From Ustilaginoidea virens (taxonomy: Eukaryota > Ascomycota > Sordariomycetes > Hypocreales > Clavicipitaceae), in assembly GCF_000687475.1 (NCBI RefSeq), contig NC_057320.1, forward strand, positions 5,039,627 to 5,103,626: a stretch of 64,000 nucleotides of DNA. Reading direction: 5' to 3'. Position numbers and translations under genes: made by a program. Below, in pieces: positions 42,701-55,157 of the stretch. Each line of letters opens with the position of its first letter. The first letter of the stretch is position 1. The notes beneath the pieces were generated by a model. It was not told the origin of the DNA. It searched no databases and was given only the letters and a program-made list of their open reading frames with translations.

Positions 42701-45700
42701 CTGACGGATTTCCTATGATAAGAGGTGGAAGGCAGCAGTATCCGTGGCATTAAGAGTCTACTATGGATGTCCCTATTTCCTGATAATTGGAACCTTAATA
42801 TCCCTTTTAATAAGCAAATTATCAATATTATCTAGCTTTATGCCTATCCTATCTATATCTGTGATAGAATAGAGAAAGGGGGTACTACTATTAAGAATGT
42901 GAAAGGGGATATTACCGAATATCATCAGGACATTTAATATACTAGAAGATATAGTAGAACCTGCTCCGAAATTAATGGTATACTGTATATCTATTGACTT
43001 AATCGTTAAAGATTTCATCAATCTTATTAGGGCTTTTGCTTGACCTATGCCTGCTGTAGATAGGCCGGAGGCGCTGGTATCCGGTAGGATTCTACGGAAG
43101 GTGTAGTCACTATAGCGTTCTTCTTCTAGAAAGGCAGAATTACAGTTTAGTAAAGGCATTCGGAAGGGGTTAATTTATAGGAAGGCATGTCGGTATGATT
43201 CATCTTGTAAGGCTTATAATATCTTAATTGGTAATGCCTCTGTTTGCAGGGGGGCTTAGAAATACTAAGTGGCTGTAATTTATAGTGCGATAGCGTCTTT
43301 TATATCCCAATATATGACCCCTGCTATTATGACTTCAATATCTTTAACGATATCATTAAAATCGGCATCTTTGAGGGCTTAGTCGGCAGTCCCTTTATAT
43401 TCCTATAGGAAAATATGGAATTTCTTATTATTAGGGGCGGTCCGGTTGGAGCAGTTCTTTAGCCATTATGCCTTTAATTCTTATTATTCTTTATTAGTAT
43501 AATTAGATGACTAATATCCTGATTTATTGCAAATAAAATATCTTCTTTAACGGGGCCTAGCTGGAAAGGCGCGATTCTATTATTGCCGTTAAGGGGGTCC
43601 GTATCGTTGGGGGCGTTAATACCGGTTATAGGATTGACCATATCTACAATCTGTGAATAATGCTATATTATTATCAATATCTTTAATATCCTATTGTTAT
43701 TAATGCTGCTATTATTGAAGGAATTGATGCTGTTGAGTTATATGGGTAGTCTTATAGATAGAAAGGGATCGCCGTAGGTCAGCGGCGAGGCCTTCGAATA
43801 TAGAGGCATGACGATATATAGCCTGGCTATACTTAGGGGTATCCCTTATAGCGTTGAGCACTTGCCGATAAAGCTCTATATTAGCTGTAAAGGGGGGAAA
43901 AAGACTATGATATAGGCGCTGAAGTTCCTCTAATAGGATATTAAGGCATTCTAGTTTTGACTTATCGGGATATTTCGCGATAGTTGATTAGAGTATTATT
44001 CTATTCCAATAGTATAAATAGAATTGCTCTATGCTCTTATTCTCGAAATAGCTCTTGACTTTGCGGACTATATCGTTAAAAGTGAGGGTATTACAAATGC
44101 GTTCGATATTATTAAAGTAATACGTCTTAGTATCGCCGATTAGTATGATTTAAAAGGCTCTTATAAGTACATAATCGGGCAATCCTAGAAGGCGGCACTT
44201 ACTCTTAAAGGATACTACCTTTAGTATAAGGAAGTTATCCATTTTGCCGCTATATCTATCCTCTATACGATAGCTGCATAAAAGGTCAGATATCTTCTTC
44301 GAAATATTATTAAACCCGGCCCCTGTATAGGCTCTTCGGGTATAATCTTCTTAGTAGTATTATTATTCCGGAGGGTGTTCCAGAACGGCTTATCGGTAGC
44401 CTTACGGTAGGCTAGCGGGATCTCTGGCTGGGTTATCCCATAACCCGGGTCGGTCTGGGTTTACCGGTCCTCCCGTTAAGACGGTCCGTTCATCGGCCTA
44501 GGTAGGCCGATAGTGCCGGGAAGGGTCCGGTGCCGTGCCTATCTTTAGCATTATCGGGTGAGGCATTAGAGCCAGTAGTTGAGGCATTTATGCCTGTTGG
44601 TTGTGGCTGCGATACCATGATTCGTAATATCTAGTATTAGGGGCAGCTATTTTATCAATATTAGGGGCTTGCCCTATGCCGCTAGTAACGGCATATCGGG
44701 GGATATTAATATTGGTGACTTCGAGCGTATTACCGTCGGGTCCCTCTATTGAGGGAAGCATATCATCGGGGCGTATATCCTAACTTCTGGCTCTTATAGG
44801 TATACTATAATTCTAAGGGGTATTAGGATAGCCGCCTCGGCTAGCCCGGCTAGGGGTATAACCCCTAAGATAAAGTATCTAGTCGGTCGGGCTATAGTCA
44901 TCGTCCGTTATATGCTGTTGTTATTATCGGGAGCTTTTCCCTATCTCAAATAGCGGCCTATAAATAGGCGCTTTCCCTTTCTATTATAGCGGCCGGCCCC
45001 TTTCTTCTTCGGTATTAGTAGGAATAGGGGCTTTCTTTAATATAGATGGAGGGATGAGGGGTTATTATGCCGTTAGTATTACAAAGTCCCTGGGGGTCGA
45101 AGGGGCTTATAAAGGTCTTCGCGAGGGTAATCGCGAGGGTATTCATAAGGGTATTCGTGATGGTATCCATAAGGGTATTCAAACAATTATAGCAGGAAGT
45201 AAATTCCTTAAGCTTATAATGGAGGGGGCATCCTAGTTCATTTGCATCTCCCGTTTGGTATAAGCAGTAGGGACTAATTATTCCCTATCTAGGTTTAACC
45301 GGGATATAAAGGTCTTACGTACAAGTTGGAGGTCTATTTCTTCTTAAGGCCATTTAGGCATATACTCTTGTTATATGCAGTAGAGAAGGGTCCTAATTAT
45401 TAATAATCCTATGCTTCTAATATACACCCTACGTTCCTGTAGGGTTGTTCGGAATTCCCATAGGAGCCGTTTATTAATACAGCTGAATAGTTCCTCAGTC
45501 CACTCATCACAATCCTCACAGAATTATTCCCATAGATTATCATCCTTCTCATCGCCTATTGTATAACTATTAATAAGGTAGGCAATACGATTGTGTAACT
45601 ATTCGTCTATAGCATTTATAGGGTTAATTTAGTCTATCGAATCGATATAGTCTTTTATGATAATTTTAGCGAAAGGGTTAAGCTTTTCCGGTAGTAGTGC

Positions 45701-45706
45701 CTCCAT
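39795..45706 (-). pseudogene. Element B gag-pol relic
   Basis: ATG at 45706 (M-E-A-L-L-P-E-K-L), then stops. The 128-codon open stretch at 42773-43159 holds the protease, where D-T-G is D-T-S. A 104-codon stretch at 39929-40243 holds part of RNase H (Y-T-D-S-F-S-L-Y-E-C). RT remnants lie at ~40,750-41,350. Colinear with element A. Confidence 0.8.
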
Positions 45707-46234
45707 TATGATATTAATAGAGGTAAGGATGAGGTAGAAAAGGCAGAGAGATAGGGAGCATTTAGCGTAAGTATCGAAAGGAAGTAATTAAAAAAGAAGT
45801 AATTAATAAAGGAAGGTAGTAAATTAATAAAGGAAGGAAGGAAAAAGGAAGCAATTATCGGGCAGGATATTATAGGCGTTCCGATTGCTTATTTGACTAT
45901 ATATCGGTAAATAGGTCCTTTACCGTTATGAGGCTCTGAGTCGCTTGCGTAAGAACCTACGTTTGTGCCTACTAATAGTATCACGATAGATTTAGCGTTC
46001 CGTAGTTCCCATCACAACTAAAGATATCGTAATATTTAGCGATCGTTATTAACTGATACAATCAATCAGTATGATATTTGGCGATTGTTCCTCGTAATAG
46101 ACGAGTAGGGAAGGTTAGACACAATCAATTTATCCCTTAGTCTGTAATATATAAGCCGTTTTCGACTGAATTAGGCTAAATCACATTCCCTATTAGTACG
46201 ATCTTTTTAAATCGCCTCTTCTTGCTGGTCCTAG

Positions 46235-46270
46235 CTAATCTGTGAAGTGAACTTTAACTTCACTGATCAG
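46235..46270 (-). promoter_or_regulatory. Hairpin immediately after the 5' LTR of B
   Basis: Same 36-nt hairpin as in A (GTGAAGT ... ACTTCAC stem), kept although B and A have diverged by transitions elsewhere. Confidence 0.55.
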
Positions 46271-46606
46271 TATTGGTGTCACATCAAGGGGTACCCAGTT
46301 GTACGTAGGGTTGCGCGCGTGGTATTAAGTACTGTGAGGTCACCGGTCAAAGGTATAATTACTTTTTTGATTATAACTATTACTAACTAAGAGAAAAGAA
46401 AGGAAGCAAAAGAGGGTAATTACACGATATAGCCTTTTGTGCGTGCCGTGGTCACGTGCATCGGCGCAGTCGGGCCGGGCTGCCCGCGTGCCCTACCGGG
46501 CTCAGGGGTAAAGGGGCAAAAGGGGCCACATCGTGTATGCGGCAGTATGCGCGGCATATCCGTCGCAATATGCCCAATTGGGCACCTTGCGACAGCGATT
46601 CCGACA
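46271..46606 (-). repeat. 5' LTR of element B
   Basis: 336 bp with the ATTAA duplication right after it (46607-46611). Confidence 0.85.
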
Positions 46607-48584
46607 ATTAATACTACCCCGGATGATATTACTAACACTAATGCCACCGTGGATTACCTTCTTAAGTCAGAAGGTACTATACTATAATCTCCGGCTACTA
46701 CAAAAGATAACCTTATAGATATCCTTACTAGCCTTAATCCTACCGATATTACTGACCCTACTGGCCCTACTGGCCCTGCTGGCTCTACTATACCTACCAG
46801 CCCTACTAACCCTACCAGACCTACCGACTTATTCCCTCAGGAAGGTAATACTTTATACTACCTGATATAGGATTCCTACTATACAGCTAAGCGTAAGCTA
46901 GCTAAAAAGGCCCTTAATGGTACGCCTAATAGCTAGAAGGATATACTACAATGCCCTAAAAAAGAAAAAGACCTTTAGATAAAGGCACTATTTAAGGAAT
47001 TCAAGCAGCTTTTAGATACTAAAGTCTTCCAATTTATTCCTAAATCTAGCATTCCTATTGATAGGAAAATTATACACAATAGGCCTATTTTTCGGGTTAA
47101 AAAGGATGTCAATAATCAGCCTATAAAATATAAGGCTAGATTAGTTATTAAAGGTTTTATATAAATCGAAGGAAAGGATTTTTAGTATACCTATGCTTCT
47201 ACCTCTATCCCACCTACCTAGAGGGTTATACTGGCTTTAGCTGCTAATAATAACTAGGAAATAGAGCAGATCGACTTTATAGGCGCCTTCCTAAATAGCG
47301 AACTTTCTGAGACTATTTATATAGATATTCCTAATGGATTTCTTGAATTTACAGAGAGCTTACTACTAACTAATAGCGATAGTATACTTTAGTCTAATAT
47401 TCAACGGTAATAGCTACTAACTTTACTTAAAGAAGCCGGCTTTAATCCCTCTATTAAGCAAGCTATTTTACTAAAGAAGGCCCTATACGGGCTAAAATAA
47501 GCACCCCGCGAATAGCAACACTAGCTAAAAGATCTGATTTCTAGTGAAGGCTTCTTACCTTTAGCATCTAATACTGCCGTCTTTTATAATAAGCAAACCA
47601 GCACCTTTATCGTCACCTATATTGACGATTGCCTATTAGTTGGTCTAAATATAACTTATATTAACCTACTAAAAAGGAAATTTCATAAGGTCTATACTAT
47701 AGAAGACCGCGGTCTAGCTTCCTTCTTTCTAGGCGTATAAATTATACGAAATAGGAAGGAAGGTCTATTGTGGCTACACTAAGCCCAATTTATAGCAGAG
47801 GTCTTAGCTAAATTCGGTCTATAGGATACTAAACCTCAGCTAATTCCACTTTAACTAGGGATTCTAAATGAATCTAGTGGAAAAGACCTTAGCCCTACTA
47901 ATTAGTGCCTTTATTAGAGCCTTACTGGCACTATAATGTGGCTTATAATAATAATTAGACCCGACCTAGCATTTCCTATACAATACCTCTCCCGTTTTAT
48001 GTCGAAAGCAACTAATATGCATCTAAATGCTGCAAAAGGCAGCTTTAGTTACCTTAAAGGCACTGAGAACCTAGCTATTTGCTTTAGTACTACTAAAAGC
48101 AACTAATAGCCTATTATAACCGCTTATTCTAATAGCGATTTTGCTGGCTATAAAGAAACTTCTAAATCTACTAGAGGCTTCTTAACTACTATTAATAGTA
48201 GTCCTATTAGCTAGCGTTCTAAACGAGCCTCTTTAGTAGTGCTATCTACTTTAGAAGCTGAATCTAATGCCTTACTTGAGACTATCCGTGAGGTATAGTA
48301 GCTTTCTAACCTTTATAAGGAGCAAGAAATTAATATCTTACGCCCTATACCGCTATACTGCAATAACTAGGGCTCTATTTTAAATTCTAACGACCCTAAT
48401 TAGTATGCTCGCACTAAGTATACGCTATTAAAATTCCGGTATATTAGGGAGTAAGCCCAGCTGGGCTTAGTGAAAATTACCTACTTACCTACTAATAGCA
48501 TGCCTACTGACGGTCTTACCAAGCCACTATTGGGCCCTAAATTTACTAGGTTCCGCGAGTTACTAGGCCTTAGGGCCTGCTAAC
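46607..48584 (+). pseudogene. C2 RT-RNase H relic
   Basis: Plus-strand remnants colinear with C1 residues ~780 to the end. The RT active site reads Y-I-D-D near 47,618-47,630. RNase H ends with the same F-R-E-L-L-G-L-R-A-C as C1. Numerous TAG codons stand in place of CAG/TGG. Confidence 0.8.
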
Positions 48585-48700
48585 TTATACTAACTTACTA
48601 AGGTTTTTTTCCTATGTTTTTTCCTTAGGACCTTTATTGCATTTTCTTTCCCTATCCTTTACACGATTAGCTTAATACTATAGTAGCTAATCAGAGGGGG

Positions 48701-49430
48701 TGTTAAAATCCTATAGTAGCCTACTAGGCTGCTGGCCTTTTTACCGCCTTTTTGACTTACGGTAGTCTTACCAACCTAGGCCTTTGCCTTTTATCTTAAG
48801 GATTTTCAGTAGATTATTTAGTGTATATCGAGTAAGGTAGGCCTTAAAGTAGGCCTTATTAAAAAGGTGTGGCATTGCTAAATTAGCGTGGTGGCCCACT
48901 AGCGTGGTGGCTAGTCCACTAGTGTGGTGGTTAGTCACTAGCGTGGTGGCTAGTCCACTAGTATGGTGGCTAGTCTACTAGTGTGGTGGTTAGTCCACTA
49001 GCGTGGTGACTAATTACTAGTGCGGTAGTTAGGGTGGTTGGAAAGGCCGGATATAGCGGGGTTGCTGACGTATCATAGCGAGCATTACAGGGAGCCTTCT
49101 TACTAGCTACCCTAAATGCCTAGGCCCACCCCTCCTTCGTATATATATAGGATAGCTTTCCCCCTTCTTTCTAGATGGTTAAAAGACAGCACAATCGAGT
49201 CTGTTAATGCACTATATGCCTCTTAACTTCTTACCTTCCCTGCGTTTTCTGGTTATCTTATATTTGCCTTGCCTTTACACTTGCCCTGCTTTATAGCACT
49301 TGTATAGTCTTAGGACTTAGTGAAAAATCTAGTATTTATACTAAGATTAGTTCATAGGTCGCAGACAGTCTTGTGCTATCTAGCTAGCTAGTAAGGCTCT
49401 GCTTTTATAGTGACCTTAAGAATTGCAACA
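48701..49430 (+). repeat. 3' LTR of C2
   Basis: TGTTAAAATCC start after the tract CAGAGGGGG, TTGCAACA end. It carries more minisatellite units (~48,890-49,030) than C1. Confidence 0.85.
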
Positions 49431-49963
49431 CTATAACTTAAGATTAGATTATAGCCGAGAGATTTTAGTAGATAAATATTTATTAGGTCTTATCGTTATT
49501 AATAAAGTTCTAATCGATCTTTAATTTATATTCTATAAAGGTCTTCTATATAGTAAATATAGCTTTTTTGCTATTAAAGGGTTCCCTAACCGGTATCGGC
49601 TTATACTTTTATTAGATTGCTTTTAGGATTAGAATAGAGTCGGTCTAAAATTAGTTTAGGGTCGATATAATTATTAATAATAGTTATTATTATATTTAGT
49701 CAATAAGAGCTTATATCTAATGCTCGGTCTGCTTAGCCTAAGCGCGTATCTAGTGCTTACTCTTTTGGCTTTAGCATAAATATTTTTAGAACCTTATATT
49801 AAGTAATTCTATAGCGTTTATAATTGACTCTATTTATGCGGCTTATTAGCAAGTAGAGGCGTATTAGGTATTATCTAAATCCAGGATATTCTATAAGGGG
49901 TCTATATCTATTATCGGCAGTTAGGTGATATAATAATAAGGATTAAGAGAGTTTTATTAATTG
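49431..49963 (-). pseudogene. G1 leader and gag start, right part
   Basis: Minus-strand match to G2 ~52,600-52,790 (the A-K-K-A-I-F-like stretch near 49,560). It joins the left part at 28698 with a gap of ~200 bp relative to G2. Confidence 0.6.
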
Positions 49964-50976
49964 TGATAGATTAGCCCTAGGGCGACTGAGAATAGGTATT
50001 AATCGGATATATTAATAAAACTAAAGAGGAAGGGAGAAGAGCCCGAATCAATTCTATTAAAATCCTATAGTAGCCTACTAGGCTGCTGGCCTAATGCCCT
50101 ACTGGCTTACTGACGTTCTGGCCCTTATATCGCCCCTTGGACTTACGGTAGTCTTACCAACCTTAGGCCTTTGCCTTTTACCTTAAGGATTTTCAGTGGA
50201 TTATTACTGTATACCAAGTAAGGTAGGCCTTGTTAAAAAGGTGTGGCATTGCTAAATTAGCGTGGTGGCCTACTAGCGTGGTGGCGGCCTACTAGCGTGG
50301 TGGCTAGTCCACTAGTGTGGTGGCTAGTCCACTAGTGTGGTGGTTAGTCACTAGCGTAGTAGCTAGTTACTAGTGCGGTAACTAATTACTAATGCGGTGG
50401 CTAGAGTGGTTGGAAAGGCCGGATATAGCGGGGTTAGTCGGATATAGCGGAATTAGTAACGAGCATTACGGGGAGCTCTCTTACTGGCTACCCTGGATGC
50501 CTGGGCCCACCCCTCCTTCATGTATATATAGGATAGCTTTCCCCCTTCTTTCTAAATAGTAGAAGGGTAGCACAATCGAACCTGTTAATGCACTATATGC
50601 CTCTTAACTCCCACCTTTCCTGCGTTATTCTGGTTATCTTATATTTGCCTTGCCTTTACACTTGCCTCGCTTTATAGCACTTGTATAGTCTTAGGACTTA
50701 GTGACGAATCTAGTATTTATACTAAGATTAAGTCACAGGTCACAGACAGTCTTGTGCCATCTAGCTAGCTAGTAAGGCTTTGCTTTATAGTGACCTTTAG
50801 AATTGCAATAGGGTCCTTTCTGCAGTTTATATATATCTATATATGGCGCGGGCTAGAGCCCTAATGTTGCCCTATCGGCCTGCGCATCTGCCTTATGTTA
50901 TCCATCCCGAGCTAGGTACGGGCGCAGCCCGAGCCCCAGCCAATCTATAATACGGGCATAGCCCGAGTCCGTGACA
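49964..50976 (-). repeat. 5' LTR of G1, split by a Copia solo LTR
   Basis: The two pieces 49964-50054 and 50811-50976 make 257 bp, that is 252 bp plus a 5-bp duplication, equal to the 3' LTR length. Confidence 0.75.
50055..50810 (+). mobile_element. Solo LTR of the C1/C2 Copia family (plus orientation)
   Basis: 756 bp from TATTAAAATCC to TTGCAATA. Flanks AATTC (left) and GGGTC (right) are a duplication damaged by G-to-A type changes. Contains minisatellite units at ~50,263-50,405. No internal region is present. Confidence 0.85.
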
Positions 50977-52032
50977 TATAATAACCTTATTCTCATCCTT
51001 TTGTTAGGTGCCACAGTGCTATTATTGCAATTCTCAAGGTCACTATAAAAGCAGAGCCTTACTAGCTAGCTAAATGGCACAAGACTGTCTGCGACCTGTG
51101 AACTAATCTTAGTATAAATACTAGATTTTTCACCAAGTCCTAAGACTATACAAGTGCTATAAAGCAGGGCAAGTGTAAAGGCAAGGCAAATATAAGATAA
51201 CCAGAAACGCAGGGAAGGTGGGAGTTAAGAGGCATATAGTGCATTAACAGACTCGATTGTGCTGCCCTTCAACTGTCTAAAAAGAAGGGGGAAAGCTATC
51301 CTATATATACACGAAGGAGGGGTGGGCCCAGGCATTCAGAGTAGCCAGTAAGAAGGCTCCCCGTAATGCTCGCTATAATACGTCAGCAACCCCGCTATAT
51401 CCGGCCTTTCCAACCACCCTAACCACCGCACTAGCAACTAGCCATTACGCTAGTGACTAACCACCACACTAGTGGACTAGCCACCACACTAGTGGACTAG
51501 CCACCACGCTAGTAGGCCGCCACCACGCTAGTAGGCCACCACGCTAATTTAGCAATGCCACACCTTTTTAACAAGGCCTACCTTACTTGGTATACAGTAA
51601 TAATCCACTGAAAATCCTAAGGTAAAAGGCAAAGGCCTAAGGTTGGTAAGACTACCGTAAGTCCAAAAGGCGGTATAAGGGCCAGAAGGTTAGTAGGCCA
51701 GTAGGGCATTAGGCCAGCAGCCTGGTAGGCTACTATAGGATTTTAACAACTATATCGTTCGATATCTAAGATTGTACTATAATTACCGCTCTTCTCGGAT
51801 ACCTATTGAGGTATAATAGTAGATTTCTGCTAGATCTATTAAAACCTTATATTGCTATTATACTCGTATAGCCTCCCATAATAAAAAGGAAGCTATTTGG
51901 AAGATCGCAATATTCTTTATAGTTTAACTTTATTTATGATTGACTTATTCAGTTAAATTATCAGCCTTTCGTGCCTAAAATGTTATAGATAGTAAAGATA
52001 GGTGCCGATACGGTTAATTATAATGAACCTGC
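50977..52032 (+). pseudogene. E2 leader and gag start, interrupted by a solo LTR
   Basis: 50977-51022 and 51749-52032 match the leader of element E (54,860-55,170) in order. The place of E's ATG-GGT-ACT reads ATA-GGT-GCC at ~51,999. E2 is then cut by G2 at 52033; nothing more of E2 is recognised. Confidence 0.55.
51023..51748 (-). mobile_element. Solo LTR of the C1/C2 Copia family (minus orientation)
   Basis: 726 bp; flanks GCTAT (51018-51022) and ACTAT (51749-51753) are a 5-bp duplication with one G/A change. Minisatellite units at ~51,425-51,545. Confidence 0.85.
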
Positions 52033-52272
52033 TGTTACGGGCTCGGGCTACGCCCGCGCCACAATGTGGCTAGGACTCGGGCTGCGCCCGCGACTAGCCT
52101 AAGAAGTATCGGCACAGGGTTACAAGGGCTCGCTAAGGACTCGGCCCGTGCTATATACGGGCATAAATAGACTACTCAGAGGCCCCTATTCGGGTCCTCT
52201 TCCTTTCCTCCTTAGTCTATTTAATATATTTATTCGACGCCTATTCGCAGTAGCCCTAGGGCCAGTCCTTTA
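52033..52272 (+). repeat. 5' LTR of G2
   Basis: About 240 bp. Keeps GC-rich GGGCTCGGGCTACGCCC and GCTGCGCCCGCG stretches because CpG is spared, while CpA/TpG are depleted. Confidence 0.65.
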
Positions 52273-52299
52273 TATTTAAATAGACTCTCTCAGCCTTAC

Positions 52300-54652
52300 T
52301 ATTATAACCTCACATCATAGAGCGGATAATACAGACTATATAAGATATCGAGATAAGTACACCTAGAGAAACGGATATAAACAACCTAAGACCATAACGG
52401 CCCCAATATAATATATATACCCAAGTAGAGCAGCTCGCATCAGGATTATAATAGATAGAGGCGCAAATGCAGATTAATACATAATACCTTACTGCCGTTA
52501 CCGCCTTATTGTAGACCCTCTTTGCGAACTAGTCAAATAGCTTTTAGGCCGCCCCCTAACCGGCCCCAGTCGTATAATAGAACGCCCCCCTCCCTACGGC
52601 TTAAAATACCTAGCTAAAATATAAGCCGATCCCAATAGGGGACCCCTTTAATAGCAAAAAGGCTATATTTATAGCCTAATAGACCTTTATGCAATATAAG
52701 CTTAAGGTCGATAAGGACTTTATCGGGGACGAAAAGACCTAATAGATATTTATCTTCTAAAACCTTTCGTCTATAGTCTAATTATAGGTCGCAGCCTTCT
52801 TTGAGAATAGTACGGCTTATAATTACAATATAATAAAGTTTTTTAAATACCTCTAACGTCTCTTTAAGGACCCGCACTAATAGAATCGCGCTATTACTAA
52901 GCTTAAATACTTTTTACGCTAGGGCCCTAAGGAACCTTTTACCGTTTTCTTTATACGATTCAAGGAAAAACTTATGCTTATTAGCAGTCTTAGTTAGCCT
53001 AAAAAAGTCAAGCTTAAATACCTCCGATCGGCGTTTAATACTCATATAGCTAATAAGATTATTAGCCTTAGGGTCCCCTATTATAACTACTATTTAGCGG
53101 TAGATTGTTACTAATAAATTGCTATCGATATTAAGACTAGCTTAACTATTAATTACTATATGGGTTCGACCTATTCCCGACCGATATATACCTAGGATTC
53201 CGAGGGCAATATATAAATATTAGGTATTAATAAGCTAGACTTAAAGGGTAATTAGTGCATGCCTAGGGCAATATAAGTCTCTAAAGAATAGTATAAAAAT
53301 TATAAGAAAAAAGGCCTTTATCTTTAGTATAGCTCTCCTAATTATTAGATATTTATATGCCACCTACTGCTAGTAATCCGACCCAATAGAGCTAAAATAG
53401 CCTTACTTAATTTATAAATCGTAGAGGTCGAAAGTAGCAATAAAGATTAAGAAAAAGAATAGCCTTTAAACCTAATCTTATTAAAAGGCTTTAGATATAT
53501 ATATAAACCCTAGCCCGATTATAGAAGGAATTAAAAAAAATCGCAGAATAAATAGATAAATACCCCTTTTTAATACTAATCTTATATAAATCTTATACCT
53601 TTATTAATACCTTAATCGACTCGGGATATAACTGCTATAGCGCTATAAGCGAAAAGATAGTATAACGGTTAGGCCTCTAACCTATCTGCCTACTATAATA
53701 TAAGGAAATCGGAACGGCAGTAGATATTTAGAGCCGTTTAGGAGAATATAAGGTAATATATTCCTTTATTACCTATATCGTCTATATAGCGATCGATATC
53801 GATAGATAGCTATCTACAGTCATACTTTATATTATCTTAGGCTTTACTTGCGATATTATCCTTAGGATGCTTTAGATAGAGCACTATAATATTATATTAT
53901 AGGCGAAGTAGCGCTAATTAAAGATCGGATTAGTAGGTAGCCTTATCGTTAAGGAATTAACGAGAAGGCCATAGGGTCTAACTATAGTCAATATCTTTAG
54001 CTTAGTCTTCTATAGTATACTAAAGCAGGCAAAACGCTCTAGGGACTAGTCGACTTCCTTTATTGCGATAAGCTTATAGGAGATAATATATATTTTTTGC
54101 GTTATACTACTACCTTATTAAGATTCTGCCTTATAATCGTAGGAGCCATAGGTACTCCTAATAGAATTATAGGAATTTATTAACCTTTTTAATAAAGAGA
54201 AGGCTTTTAGTCTCCCTCCGCACTAAGGTATATTAGACTACTATATCTAGCTCAAAAAGACTATAGATAGGAGCCAGCTAGACCTACCTTAGGGCCTATT
54301 ATATAATATGCCATAAGACTAATTACTTAAGGTTTAGAGATAAATAATTAATCTAATAGATAAAGGATAGATTTAAACGAGCTTTTTATTAATAGTAGTA
54401 TTAGTCTTACTAGCTAGAAAGGGGAATAGTAGGTAGCGTTTTTACATTGACTACTAAGCCCTTAATAAGGTTATAATTTAAAACCGATACCCCCTCCCTT
54501 TAATTAAAAAAACCTTACGATCCCTATCCTAGGCGAAATAGTTTACTAAGGTTGATATATATATAGTGTTCTATAAGATATATATTATAAAGGGCGATAA
54601 ATACTTAACCGTATTCTATATACGATTCGGACTATTTAAATAGCTTATTATA
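52300..54652 (+). pseudogene. G2 gag-protease-RT relic, left part
   Basis: Gag remnants to ~53,400. Protease I-D-S-G-Y-N near 53,611-53,628. RT begins near 54,450 (P-L-P-L-I-K-K-T-L then K-V-D-I-Y near 54,546). It is cut in the RT at 54652 by E. Stops are dense. Confidence 0.7.
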
Positions 54653-54848
54653 TGTTAGAGGGAAATTGGCTTGTCTATAATATAGATATCAGTCATATCC
54701 GAGGTCAGATGTGCCGAGTTCTCCCTGGATCAATAAGCCCTTAGGGGTACCCCCTATCCCACTATAAATAGCTAGGAACACAAGTCTCTTAGAGAGGACT
54801 TGGTTCTTTCAATCAAGCATTATCGCATTTTCCCTATGCATTCTGACA
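54653..54848 (+). repeat. 5' LTR of element E
   Basis: 196 bp, with a TATA box ACTATAAATAGC. It differs from the 3' LTR at six sites, all A/G. Confidence 0.95.
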
Positions 54849-55157
54849 TGGTAGCAATTGCGTAAATATCACAACAAAACCTTATTGTTATCCCTTACCT
54901 CGTGGCCCAGCCTTAAGATCAACTGTTATCTTTATTTTGCTATAAAAGCCACTATTTTCCGGATCCTATTTGAGTAAGCTCGGGATTCCCCTTTAAATCC
55001 GTCAAAAGCATTATTGCTGATATACTCGTGTGGCCTTATTAATCAAAAAGGAGGCTATTACGGAAAGTCGCGATATTTCCTTTAATCTAATAAATCGACA
55101 TCTTAACCGCTATTTTCGTCAGATCAATTCGTGCCCTAAACATCGTTGTCAGCGAAA

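Larger units (their letters stand above)
39132..46606 (-). mobile_element. Copia-like LTR element B (same family as A, minus strand)
   Basis: Two 336-bp LTRs (39132-39467 and 46271-46606). The duplication ATTAA lies at 39127-39131 and 46607-46611. It is inserted in C2 between integrase and RT. Internal order and sequence mirror element A. Confidence 0.9.
29167..49430 (+). mobile_element. Degenerate Copia element C2 (plus strand, 5' truncated, carries C1 and B)
   Basis: Plus-strand relative of C1 with RIP-type damage. It lacks its 5' LTR and part of the leader at the D junction. It keeps the 3' LTR (48701-49430), preceded by the polypurine tract CAGAGGGGG. Coding parts lie at 29551-30669, 37178-39131 and 46607-48584, separated by insertions of C1 and B. 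Removing both insertions gives one colinear Gag-PR-IN-RT-RH order. Confidence 0.8.
16583..50976 (-). mobile_element. Ty3/Gypsy element G1 (minus strand, RIP-damaged, carries nested elements)
   Basis: Minus-strand Gypsy relic with a 3' LTR at 16583-16834 and a 5' LTR at 49964-50976 that is split by a Copia solo LTR. Both LTRs are 252 bp once the insertion and its 5-bp duplication are removed. Matching TATAATA strings adjoin both outer ends. Coding remnants run 3' to 5' on the plus strand: chromodomain/integrase end (~16,840-17,100), integrase, RNase H and RT (to ~20,000), protease around the A insertion point, then Gag (28,000-28,698 and 49,431-49,960). They match G2 in order. Dense TAG/TAA codons have replaced Gln and Trp codons. 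Elements A and C2 and a solo LTR are inserted in it. Confidence 0.75.
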
